This document shows, one piece after another, positions 7,128 through 14,293 of a DNA stretch of 21,856 nucleotides; position 1 is the first letter of the stretch; the number at the start of each line of letters is the position of its first letter. The notes under the pieces were generated by a model. The model was not told where the DNA came from. It made no database searches and saw only the letters and a program-made list of their open reading frames with translations. Source of the stretch: Bifidobacterium breve (lineage in GTDB: Bacteria; Actinomycetota; Actinomycetes; S36-B12); contig CAMCYV010000010.1 in assembly GCA_945885645.1 (NCBI GenBank), forward strand, positions 1 through 21,856, written 5' to 3'. The position numbers were made by a program, and so were the translations under genes.

Positions 7128-7988
7128 ATGCAATTAGTGCCATTTGGCCTTCCGTTTTGGGAGCCGGACTACTTTGCCCTAATCAATTTGCTGGCAATAG
7201 CCGCGCTATACCTATGGGCGGCTGGTAGAGCCAAGCGAATCACCGGCCAGTCATGGTCGATTGCACGAACCATTTCATTTCTCTCAGCCATCGCGGTCAT
7301 GATCGCCACTTACCTTGGCCCTTTTTCCGCTTGGTCGCATACCGCCTTTTGGCCTCACATGATGCAACACATCGCGATCATGATGGTTGCCGGTCCACTC
7401 ATCGTGATGTCGAGTCCAATCACCCTGACGTTCATCAACTTAGGGCCGCACGGTCGCAGAAATCTCGTCAAGGTTCTGCGCAGCCGTCCAATGAAGTTAA
7501 TTACCAATCCGTATTTTGGCTGGTTCTTATTCGCCTTCGTGTTATTGGGAACCCACGTAATTTTTGTCATGGAATGGATTTTGACCGATCACGACGCGAT
7601 GCTATTTATCGAGCGGCCTGTTTTCTTGGCAGCTACCCTTATTTTTTACTACCCGTTAATGGGCAACGACCTGATTGCCAAACGACCAGATGCGGGAGTT
7701 CGCGTTGTTTCACTTGGCTTAATGATGATCCCCGAAACAGTTTTGGGAATGGTAATTCACTTCGCCCCTATCCCCCTTTATCCGACCTATGTTGAGGCCA
7801 GTTTCACAAGCGGACTCGATCCACTCACCGATCAAAAATTTGCCGGAGCACTGATGTGGGCTTTGGGCATGGTGCTTGATGGAATAGGCGTCATGATCGC
7901 CTCACTGCAGTGGTGGAGAGAGCAAGAAAAAGAAACCGATCAACTCGAACGCCAAGAGGCCCGAGAGACGCAGTCCCGACCAACATGA
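7128..7988 (+). CDS. ctaG: Cytochrome c oxidase assembly factor CtaG (caa3_CtaG family)
   Basis: 286 residues, polytopic with about seven helices. It matches bacillus/actinobacterial caa3-type CtaG: the N-terminal WEPDYFALINLLAIAALYLW, the His-rich helix end WPHMMQHIAIMMVAGPLIV near 78-96 and the later FYYPLMGNDL and MMIPETVLGMVIHFA segments. This family is required to build the CuB centre of subunit I. The C-terminal tail is charged (QEKETDQLERQEARETQSRPT) and cytoplasmic. It is transcribed divergently from the oxidase operon and its TGA overlaps the ATG of the thioredoxin lipoprotein gene (ATGA). Elsewhere in actinobacteria CtaG is often fused to CopD; here the two are separate. Confidence 0.9.
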   Translation: MQLVPFGLPFWEPDYFALINLLAIAALYLWAAGRAKRITGQSWSIARTISFLSAIAVMIATYLGPFSAWSHTAFWPHMMQHIAIMMVAGPLIVMSSPITLTFINLGPHGRRNLVKVLRSRPMKLITNPYFGWFLFAFVLLGTHVIFVMEWILTDHDAMLFIERPVFLAATLIFYYPLMGNDLIAKRPDAGVRVVSLGLMMIPETVLGMVIHFAPIPLYPTYVEASFTSGLDPLTDQKFAGALMWALGMVLDGIGVMIASLQWWREQEKETDQLERQEARETQSRPT

Positions 7989-8581
7989 AAAAGCTCGCCG
8001 TTCTATTTGTCCTCACGGTGTCCATGACGGGTTGTGGAAACTTCATGTCTTCCAGTAGTGACACCACAATCTCAATCAACGAAAGTGACCTTGGAGGGGC
8101 ATCCGCGCAACAGGCAACAGATGTTGGACTCACCTTCATCGCAAAACCAGATCGCGAACCTATCCCGGCAATTGCTGGACTTGATCTAGATCTAGAGCCC
8201 ATCGCAATCGCCGATTTATTGGGGGACGTCACTGTCGTTAATGCCTGGGCAAGTTGGTGTGCTCCCTGCATTGAGGAAATGCCTGAACTTATCGCCACTC
8301 AAAAAGCTACGAAGAATTTGGGTGTTCAATTTCTTGGATTGAACGTTAACGATGACCTTGAGTCCGCCCGTGAATTCTCACGGGAAATTCCTTACCGAAG
8401 TATTGCCGACCCGGAGGGTCGCCTACTTGCTTTAATCCCCGGCATACCTCCAAGCGGACTACCCAGCACGCTGATCGTAGATCGCAGCGGGCGAATAGCG
8501 GTTCGGGTCATCGGACCGATCACCGAAGAAGTCTTGACAGCTCTGATTACTGAAGTCGCAGCAGAAAAAGGGCCTCAGTGA
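7985..8581 (+). CDS. TlpA/ResA-like thioredoxin-fold lipoprotein
   Basis: 198 residues, starting at the ATG that overlaps the ctaG stop; an in-frame upstream extension inside ctaG is less likely because this start gives a proper lipoprotein signal: MKKLAVLFVLTVSMTGC, with lipidated Cys17. After a Ser-rich linker comes a thioredoxin domain with the active site WCAPC (Cys92, Cys95) and the cis-Pro loop GLPST (Pro160). It fits the extracytoplasmic TlpA/ResA/CcmG group. Known members reduce cysteines of COX II or its copper donor Sco, or apocytochrome c. With ctaG upstream and a CuA subunit in the divergent operon, reduction of the CuA cysteines is the best guess; a cytochrome c maturation role has no support in the window. 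Confidence 0.88.
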   Translation: MKKLAVLFVLTVSMTGCGNFMSSSSDTTISINESDLGGASAQQATDVGLTFIAKPDREPIPAIAGLDLDLEPIAIADLLGDVTVVNAWASWCAPCIEEMPELIATQKATKNLGVQFLGLNVNDDLESAREFSREIPYRSIADPEGRLLALIPGIPPSGLPSTLIVDRSGRIAVRVIGPITEEVLTALITEVAAEKGPQ

Positions 8582-8587
8582 TATACC
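8582..8587 (+). promoter_or_regulatory. Putative -10 element for leaderless transcription of the DUF1622 gene
   Basis: TATACC directly follows the stop of the thioredoxin gene and lies six bases (tctccc) before the next ATG, which has no Shine-Dalgarno. The spacing is the same as in front of ctaG and the GNAT gene. The last base deviates from TAnnnT. Confidence 0.3.
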
Positions 8588-8593
8588 TCTCCC

Positions 8594-9007
8594 ATGTCTG
8601 AATCCACTTATACCGAAGTGATGCTCAACGTCGCTCGGGGATTTGAAATTGTCGCGACCGTAGTCATCGCGGTCGGATTAATCTGGGCCACCTACTTTTC
8701 GCTGCGAACCCTCGCCCGCACCAAGAAGGGCGCCACTGCTTATCAAGCAATGCGGCAAACATTCGGTGGGGCGCTTCTCCTCGGATTAGAAATCCTCGTT
8801 GCAGGTGATCTCATCCGCACGGTTGCCGTTGAGCCAAACTTGGACAACGTACTCGTCCTGGGTGTCATTGTCTTAATTAGAACTCTCTTGAGTTTCAGTA
8901 TCGAAGTAGAAATTGACGGGGTACTTCCCTGGCGTAAAGCTTTTGTCAGTGGAGCGACCGTAATGAGTAAAGCCAAGCGCGATGCAGACTCAGTTGAGTC
9001 TGCCTAA
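8594..9007 (+). CDS. DUF1622 family membrane protein
   Basis: 137 residues with three predicted helices (about 17-37, 54-72 and 82-101). It carries the family's recognisable core, GLEILVAGDLIRTVAVEP followed by NVLVLGVIVLIRTLLSFSIEVEI, in which paired Arg/Glu residues lie within or next to hydrophobic segments. Function of DUF1622 proteins is not established. It follows the thioredoxin gene by 12 bases but has no Shine-Dalgarno and may have its own leaderless start. Length is normal for the family. Confidence 0.85.
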   Translation: MSESTYTEVMLNVARGFEIVATVVIAVGLIWATYFSLRTLARTKKGATAYQAMRQTFGGALLLGLEILVAGDLIRTVAVEPNLDNVLVLGVIVLIRTLLSFSIEVEIDGVLPWRKAFVSGATVMSKAKRDADSVESA

Positions 9008-9117
9008 ACCACGCTTTACTTCGTAACATTGATCGTTCTCAACTAGTTACCGATGAAGAGTGAAAAAGCCTCACAGACGAAAATGTTCTTCTGGGGAGTG
9101 GCACCTATACGGTTGTC

Positions 9118-9123
9118 TAGAAT
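9118..9123 (+). promoter_or_regulatory. Putative -10 element for leaderless transcription of the GNAT gene
   Basis: TAGAAT (five of six matches to TATAAT) lies six bases before the ATG at 9130; no Shine-Dalgarno precedes that ATG. A -35 is not evident at the expected distance. The remaining intergenic sequence from 9008 shows no hairpin or gene. Confidence 0.45.
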
Positions 9124-9129
9124 TGGGCC

Positions 9130-10077
9130 ATGATCAGCCCGCCCGGAGCGTCACACATCGGTGCAAGGTTGACAATCGCATTGCGTGATCCTCAAGGAAA
9201 TGCTCAGGAATTGCTCGGCGTCTTGCAAACCGAACAAACGATTCTTAAGCGTGATGGCTCACTGGAGAACTTTGATCCGGACTCGATCACGCACTGGCAT
9301 GTGGTTACAGACGTCAACGCGAGAGCTGGCTTCGGTGCACCACTGAGCATGCGAATCCGTGAACTTGAAGCAGCGGTGCAGGCTACATGGCCGGCAGATC
9401 TCACTGAAAAGTGCGGCGAGTGGCTACTAAGGGCATCCAAGGACAACACACTCCACCGGAGTTCAGTACTTCCAACCGGAGCCCGACCATTCGGTGAGCC
9501 AGGAGTGGAAATCGAAGAAGCAATTCACAAAATTGATGAGTTTTACCGAAGCAACGAATTACCTCCCGCCATCACTGTGCCACTGCCGGCATACACCAAA
9601 CTAGACGAGCACCTTGAAACAAGCGGCTGGATAGTTGCAGCCGAAGTCAACTTCATGGTGATTGATACCAAAGATCTCCCGCTATCGGTCAAACCCGAAA
9701 CATTCACCCTAAAAACTTCAAAGGAACCAACGACCGAATGGCTTGCAGTTAGCGGTCAACAATTCACAAGTGAAGTGCTCCAATACCCCGCCAACTACCT
9801 CTCAATTTTTATCGATGATCAGATTGTTGCAAGCGGACGCATTGCATTCACCAACAATTGGGGTGTTATCACCCATGTATTCGTCACACATGAGTATCGC
9901 CGACGAGGAATTGGTGGGTTGATCATGCATGCGTTAGCAGACACGACACGCGAACAGGGCTGCTCAAGGCTCACACTCCAAGTCGACTCCAATAACTCGC
10001 CCGCATTGTCACTATGCGAATCACTTGGCTTCAGGCTGCACCACCGCGATCGGTGTCGTGTTTTACCTGCGAGTTAA
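9130..10077 (+). CDS. GNAT family N-acetyltransferase (Rv0428c-like)
   Basis: 315 residues. The C-terminal ~150 residues form a GNAT domain: a beta strand VITHVFVTHEY leads into the acetyl-CoA loop RRRGIGGLIMHAL, followed by LTLQVDSNNSPALSLCESLGF, the typical motif B ending. The N-terminal ~70 residues form a small beta domain that reads like the SH3-like start of mycobacterial Rv0428c-type proteins (RLTIALRDPQGNAQELLGVL), then a linker with WPADLTEKCGEWLLRASKD. The substrate is unknown; the enzyme should be cytoplasmic. It appears monocistronic with its own start signal. The GNAT assignment is firm, the Rv0428c likeness is from memory of domain layout. Confidence 0.85.
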   Translation: MISPPGASHIGARLTIALRDPQGNAQELLGVLQTEQTILKRDGSLENFDPDSITHWHVVTDVNARAGFGAPLSMRIRELEAAVQATWPADLTEKCGEWLLRASKDNTLHRSSVLPTGARPFGEPGVEIEEAIHKIDEFYRSNELPPAITVPLPAYTKLDEHLETSGWIVAAEVNFMVIDTKDLPLSVKPETFTLKTSKEPTTEWLAVSGQQFTSEVLQYPANYLSIFIDDQIVASGRIAFTNNWGVITHVFVTHEYRRRGIGGLIMHALADTTREQGCSRLTLQVDSNNSPALSLCESLGFRLHHRDRCRVLPAS

Positions 10078-10298
10078 TCCCCTCACTAAAGACCTTGATG
10101 ACCTGATTCAGCAATCCGCTTTATCGCAGCGAACGTTTTCGGAGTCCGTCGAGCTCCTGCTGAGTCCGATCAGCGATCCGTGCGGCCACCTCGTTACCAA
10201 TTGCTCCGAGCGCTGAGCAATAATAAGAAGCACTACAAATTCGACCGCGTGAAGTAGTTGGCATCAACGGTCCTGATCGGATCCACGGAGGTTGCACT
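10078..10298. other. Gene-free gap at the composition boundary
   Basis: 221 bases separate the GNAT gene from the secreted protein gene. No complete gene with a credible start is seen. On the minus strand about 30 codons ending at 10121 read plausibly as protein (GNEVAARIADRTQQELDGL) but lack a start, so this may be the eroded tail of a lost gene. The inverted repeat at 10201-10220 and the Shine-Dalgarno GGAGG (10287-10291) of the next gene also lie here. The promoter of the sulfotransferase operon is expected within this gap but no strong hexamers stood out. Confidence 0.5.
10201..10220. repeat. Inverted repeat upstream of the sulfotransferase operon
   Basis: TTGCTC (10201-10206) and GAGCAA (10215-10220) are perfect 6-base arms around an 8-base loop that itself contains the palindrome AGCGCT. 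It is followed by TAATAATAAG, not a T-run, so it is a poor intrinsic terminator for the GNAT gene. An operator for the downstream operon is possible. Confidence 0.3.
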
Positions 10299-11333
10299 GT
10301 GACACGCATCATTGTTACCCGTATTGCTGTAGCGGGGCTCACCGCGATAGCCCTGACCAGCGGATCGATTGCCCATGCCGCAAATGATGGAAGCGTTCAG
10401 GACACCTCTCCTACCGTGGTATCACTTCAGCCGGAGACCCACCATCGGCAGTCGATCTTTAGTGTCGAATTCGATGTCGCCCGGGACAAGGAAAGGCGCT
10501 TTATCACCAGCCTGCTAACAGTCAAGGACACTTCCGACCGTCTCTTTCTTGGCCAAGAACTCTCGTGCACGAGCCCTTCGGGCAAGTCGGTCGTCGGCAT
10601 GGAGACGGGCCGCAACTTCTGGCAAAATGGTCTCGGCAGCACTGTTGCCTCCTTCGTCCTTCCAGCCAATGAAATGGGGCGCTGGAAATGCGAGTCGACC
10701 GTGAACCTTTGCGTTCCGGGTAAGTGTGACTCGGGGCAAGGGGGTGGCACATTAACCTTGGACGCAGGTAGTGCCCTGTCTACCATGAAGGTCAGCAAGC
10801 CCCTTGAATTGTGGTCCACGAGCGCTCGGTTCATTAAAAAAGATCAGGCGATCAAGCCGGGCAAATCCGCCACCTTCAGCAAGACGTTCACAGTGGGGCA
10901 AGGCGCAACTCCCACGGTGATCGGGGAGTTTTCATTCAGTAATTGCATCGAACCCACCTACCCCAATGCTTGCGGCAAGCTCGCCAGCCACAGCATCAAT
11001 GGATCAGCAACGGCCTCGGTCACAATGAAGGTCGCTCAGGTCCCGGCCAAGGCTGGAGCTCAATGTTTCGTCACCTCAGCAACAGCCGGCGAAGGTCAGG
11101 GCACGCGCACCATTTCGGCAGCGCAACACCATGCCACGTTTTCGATGGAGATTCCCAATATGTCACTGAGCTCTTCACCCGATTGCACAAACAAGGTCAC
11201 GGTTTCGGCTACTTTCCGGTCCATCAAAGGAAACGGAATCGTGATCGAGGGCGGTACGAGCAAGAAGCCGATGTCGTTGGTCAACATCGGTGAGATCGAT
11301 ACCTCCTACCAATCGATACCAGTGACGCCCTGA
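10299..11333 (+). CDS. Secreted eight-cysteine protein of unknown function
   Basis: 344 residues from a GTG preceded by GGAGG seven bases upstream. A classical signal peptide (MTRIIVTRIAVAGLTAIALT then SGSIAHA) gives likely cleavage after Ala27. The mature part is rich in Ser, Thr, Gly and Lys, looks all-beta with repeated strand-like stretches, and has eight cysteines (90, 131, 138, 143, 216, 225, 256, 296), an even number suited to disulfides after export. No transmembrane anchor, LPXTG or lipobox is seen. I do not recognise a family. It starts the operon with the three sulfotransferases, ten bases before the first, so it may be a carrier, receptor or structural partner of the modified surface material. 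That link is inference from position. Confidence 0.8.
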   Translation: MTRIIVTRIAVAGLTAIALTSGSIAHAANDGSVQDTSPTVVSLQPETHHRQSIFSVEFDVARDKERRFITSLLTVKDTSDRLFLGQELSCTSPSGKSVVGMETGRNFWQNGLGSTVASFVLPANEMGRWKCESTVNLCVPGKCDSGQGGGTLTLDAGSALSTMKVSKPLELWSTSARFIKKDQAIKPGKSATFSKTFTVGQGATPTVIGEFSFSNCIEPTYPNACGKLASHSINGSATASVTMKVAQVPAKAGAQCFVTSATAGEGQGTRTISAAQHHATFSMEIPNMSLSSSPDCTNKVTVSATFRSIKGNGIVIEGGTSKKPMSLVNIGEIDTSYQSIPVTP

Positions 11334-11343
11334 TCGCGCATCA

Positions 11344-12504
11344 ATGGCGACTTCAATTGTCATCCACGTAGGCCCGCGAAAGACTGGAACGACATACCTG
11401 CAGAAGGCCCTGACATTGGCAGCCCCGACACTGCGAGAGTCTGGCGTGCTGTACGTGACTCGCCTCGCAGGAGTCGATCGCTACAACCACGTGTCGGCGA
11501 CCTATGCAGTGTCAGGTTTGCGATCGGGGCGATCGAGCCACATATGGCGGAACGTCAGTGAACAGAATATCCGTGACCTCGTGCGCCAGGTGGATGCTTG
11601 GGATGGCCCCGCCATCATCTCATCTGAAGCACTGGGTGGACTGAACACTTCCGAGGCAACCAAGTTCATGTCTTATCTGCCCAGTGCACCGGTGCATGTG
11701 ATCGCCACACTCCGGGCACTACCTGATGTCGTGCTGTCATCGTGGTCGCAGAACGTGCTCAACCTGCATACCCAATCCCTTGACACCTATGTTGAGCGCT
11801 TTATCAACCGTCGGATGCAATTGCCATCATCGGAACGCTGGCGGCTCTGGGACGAAGACCCTCACGCGACCTTCTGGCGCAGTTACGACTATCCGGGTCT
11901 GCTTACCCGATGGCTGCACATGGGCTTTCCTGTGAGCGCTGTAGTTGTGCCAGACTCCTCGCAACCGCGCGATGAGTTGTGGACTCGCTTCCATAAGGCC
12001 GTCAACCTAGATGCTCTTCCTCCGATCGCCCCGCAGGTGCGAGATGCTGAAGCCAATGGAGCTCGGTCCCTGGAGGAGCTCGAGGTCATCCGAAGTACCG
12101 TCAAGAACGCCACTCAACAGGGACTGACCCAGGATGATCTCCGAGCACTTCGCGGAAAGCGATGGAAACTCCCGCGAGGCACCTACCTGCACACCGGCAC
12201 TCGGCCGGGATTGGCTCCGGCCGCCGTGGAGGTCTTCGAGCAATGGGCACGAGAGGATGCAGACCACTTGGCGAAGCTCCCCATAAACCTCGTGGGTCCG
12301 ATTGAAGAACTGCTGCGCCCAGCGCGTTCACCAAAGCCACCACAGTCCGCCGCTTACGCAGATGCGGCGGGCTTTCTGGTCGCGAACCGCATTCTGAGCG
12401 GGGTGGGGGACCAGCGCCATCGCGCGGAGCCAGACGGAAGGACTCGACGATTAAAGCGTCGATTAAATCGGTACGCGGTTCGATTGGGCAGGTGGGGCAC
12501 GTGA
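11344..12504 (+). CDS. Sulfotransferase-like protein, tandem copy 1
   Basis: 386 residues. The PAPS-binding 5'-phosphosulfate loop is right at the N-terminus: HVGPRKTGTTYLQ (residues 8-20), the K-T/S-GTT pattern of bacterial sulfotransferases. The 3'-phosphate-binding region is at VIATLRALPDVVLSSW (119-134), with Arg124 and Ser132/133. Conserved FWRSYDY and a Trp-rich segment follow. The family transfers sulfate from PAPS to hydroxyl or amino groups, usually of glycans. The last ~70 residues are basic and Pro-rich and are absent from the next copy. It begins ten bases after the secreted protein gene and overlaps the next gene by GTGA. The ATG has no good Shine-Dalgarno, so coupling to the upstream gene is likely. 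The acceptor is unknown; the glycan genes downstream suggest a sugar. Confidence 0.82.
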   Translation: MATSIVIHVGPRKTGTTYLQKALTLAAPTLRESGVLYVTRLAGVDRYNHVSATYAVSGLRSGRSSHIWRNVSEQNIRDLVRQVDAWDGPAIISSEALGGLNTSEATKFMSYLPSAPVHVIATLRALPDVVLSSWSQNVLNLHTQSLDTYVERFINRRMQLPSSERWRLWDEDPHATFWRSYDYPGLLTRWLHMGFPVSAVVVPDSSQPRDELWTRFHKAVNLDALPPIAPQVRDAEANGARSLEELEVIRSTVKNATQQGLTQDDLRALRGKRWKLPRGTYLHTGTRPGLAPAAVEVFEQWAREDADHLAKLPINLVGPIEELLRPARSPKPPQSAAYADAAGFLVANRILSGVGDQRHRAEPDGRTRRLKRRLNRYAVRLGRWGT

Positions 12505-13574
12505 CCCGCCGCCTACACCTGCATATTGGTCCGAGGAAATCCGGGACAACTTTTCTGCAGCAGGCACTCATCTCCAATGCGCGGGCGCTCCGTGCTGAGG
12601 ATTTGATCTATCCGGTGCCCGACCGTTCACTGCGGCAGCGACTTCTGGGTGCACCTCGTTTTCTCAACCATGAGAGGGAGCTACTTGCCGCCTGCACCGC
12701 AGAAGCCAGCTCGACTACCGATTGGCTCGCACACGCATTGGCGGGCACTTCCGGTGACATCATCCTTTCCGGCGAGGCCGTAGCAGCCTGCTCCCCGGCT
12801 GAGTTGGATTACCTGACGGCGTACTTGGACGTCGGTGACCTTCATGTGATTATCACGGCCCGATCATTAGAAGCCGTTATCCCTTCTAGTTGGCAGCAGC
12901 ACATTCGCAATGGTCGAACGGCTTCGTTGGGCGCATATGTCGAAGACATCGCCAAGCGCAATGACCAGCGCCAGCAAGCTCCACTGACCTGGGCAACGGA
13001 ACCGACTCAGGGCTTCTGGCTCGCGAACGACCACGCGGCCCTCGCCGAACGTTGGATCGCCCGAGGAGCACAGGTGAGTGTCGTGACAGTGCCCGCGGGA
13101 TCAGCGCCCGCCGATACTCTATGGCAGCGTTTTCTCCGAGCGTTAGGTTTGAGCAATGCCGCCATTGCGGCATTTACTATTCCAAATATGCAGCCACTTC
13201 ACGTCGGTCTCACCGCACCCGAGGCTCTCACCTTGAGGGAGATCATCTGGCAGTTGGAGTGTGGCGGTATGGATCGCACCGAGCGCAGTCGGTGGGCTCA
13301 TCGCTTGGTAGAGGACGTTTTCCGCGGACGCCCGCAGCGTGGTCCGGCCCTGCAACTAGCGGGCACCGAACTTTATCGGGCGCGGCAGTGGGCTGCAGAT
13401 GACTCCGCACAGTTGGCCATTCTTGTCGAGGCCGGTCAGGTAGCTCTCTATGGAGATCTGGCCGACCTGACACCCAGCGAGATCGCGATGGACATTAACC
13501 AGGCCCAACTCTCGCGCCAGATCACCGATCTCGGCGGCCGTTGCATCGCCTACCTCGAGGGAGCCCGCACATGA
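12501..13574 (+). CDS. Sulfotransferase-like protein, tandem copy 2
   Basis: 357 residues. I chose the GTG at 12501 because it overlaps the upstream stop (GTGA) and has GGCAGGTGGGG just before it; a GTG nine bases earlier is also open. The phosphosulfate loop HIGPRKSGTTFLQ (8-20) nearly repeats that of copy 1, and the order of later motifs is the same: DIILSGEAVA against AIISSEALGG, LHVIITARSLEAVIPSSW against the VIATLRALP region, and FWLANDHAALAERW against FWRSYDYPGLLTRW. So the two genes are a diverged tandem duplication. The C-terminal half is helical and lacks the basic tail of copy 1. Acceptor is unknown; probably a different position or sugar of the same glycan. Confidence 0.82.
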   Translation: MTRRLHLHIGPRKSGTTFLQQALISNARALRAEDLIYPVPDRSLRQRLLGAPRFLNHERELLAACTAEASSTTDWLAHALAGTSGDIILSGEAVAACSPAELDYLTAYLDVGDLHVIITARSLEAVIPSSWQQHIRNGRTASLGAYVEDIAKRNDQRQQAPLTWATEPTQGFWLANDHAALAERWIARGAQVSVVTVPAGSAPADTLWQRFLRALGLSNAAIAAFTIPNMQPLHVGLTAPEALTLREIIWQLECGGMDRTERSRWAHRLVEDVFRGRPQRGPALQLAGTELYRARQWAADDSAQLAILVEAGQVALYGDLADLTPSEIAMDINQAQLSRQITDLGGRCIAYLEGART

Positions 13575-14293
13575 TTGTGGTTGTCTGTGGCCAGCACCGC
13601 TCTGGCTCGACCCTGACATGGCAGGTAGCCCACGAGTTGCTCACCTCAGCGCAATCTGAGTCGGCTCAATCTGTGTCAGCGCCATTGTCGACACCGAGGG
13701 AGAACTTGCAGTTGCATGCACTTGATCCAGTCGACGTCCGCATGGTCAAAGTGCATTTTTCCCCTGCGATGAAAAAGAAGGATTTTCCCCAGCGGGGTGC
13801 TCGCTACATCTACACCTATCGGGATCCACGTGACGTGGCCGCATCACTCATTCGCAAGGGTCGGTACCAACCCGGTCACGAGAAGCGCGGAGTCGAAGGC
13901 GTCACGGCCATGATCCACCGCGAACTGCGCGGTGATGCATTTTGGCGAACGCGGGAGACCTTGTGGATCGGGCGCTACGAAGAACTCGCGCAGGATGTTC
14001 CCGCACTGGTGCGCTCTCTTGCAGAGTTTCTCAGTGTTCCGGTAGACGAGGATTCGGTGAGGCGCATCAGCGACTTTGTTTCCGTGGATCGCCAGCGCGA
14101 GCGCGTAGCAGACGTCCGTGACTTCGGAGTCGATCCTTCCTTGCGCATCACCTCGAACCACATCACCGACGGGCAAGAAGGGGCGTGGCGAGCCACACTC
14201 ACTTCTGAGGAGGTCACCGCTATTGAGGTGACGGCGGCTGATTGGATGCGAGCCCACGGCTACGTTTGCGAGACGCTGCCACCACAGCCGTAA
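13571..14293 (+). CDS. Sulfotransferase, third and distinct copy
   Basis: 240 residues from the ATG that overlaps the preceding stop as ATGA; an upstream ATG in frame lies inside the preceding gene. The N-terminus is IVVVCGQHRSGSTLTWQ, a sulfotransferase P-loop of the RSGST type, and the 3'-phosphate motif is YIYTYRDPRDVAASLIRKGR at about 77-96. A short helical C-terminus follows. It is smaller than and not closely similar to the two preceding genes, so it was recruited separately. PAPS is the expected donor. Its 3' end overlaps the convergent glycosyltransferase gene by 74 bases, with no room for a terminator. Confidence 0.85.
   Translation: MIVVVCGQHRSGSTLTWQVAHELLTSAQSESAQSVSAPLSTPRENLQLHALDPVDVRMVKVHFSPAMKKKDFPQRGARYIYTYRDPRDVAASLIRKGRYQPGHEKRGVEGVTAMIHRELRGDAFWRTRETLWIGRYEELAQDVPALVRSLAEFLSVPVDEDSVRRISDFVSVDRQRERVADVRDFGVDPSLRITSNHITDGQEGAWRATLTSEEVTAIEVTAADWMRAHGYVCETLPPQP

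Noticed and set aside
10201..10230. Hairpin as intrinsic terminator after the GNAT gene
   Set aside because: The stem is short and followed by TAATAATAAG rather than a T-run.
10121..10342. 73-codon minus-strand open frame in and beyond the 10.1-10.3 kb gap
   Set aside because: Its only ATG lies inside the signal peptide region of the secreted protein gene. Only the last ~30 codons look protein-like, so it is noted as a possible remnant, not a gene.
12101..12577. 158-codon minus-strand open frame across the junction of the two sulfotransferases
   Set aside because: Arg/Pro-rich antisense translation typical of high-GC shadow frames; both sense genes are well supported.
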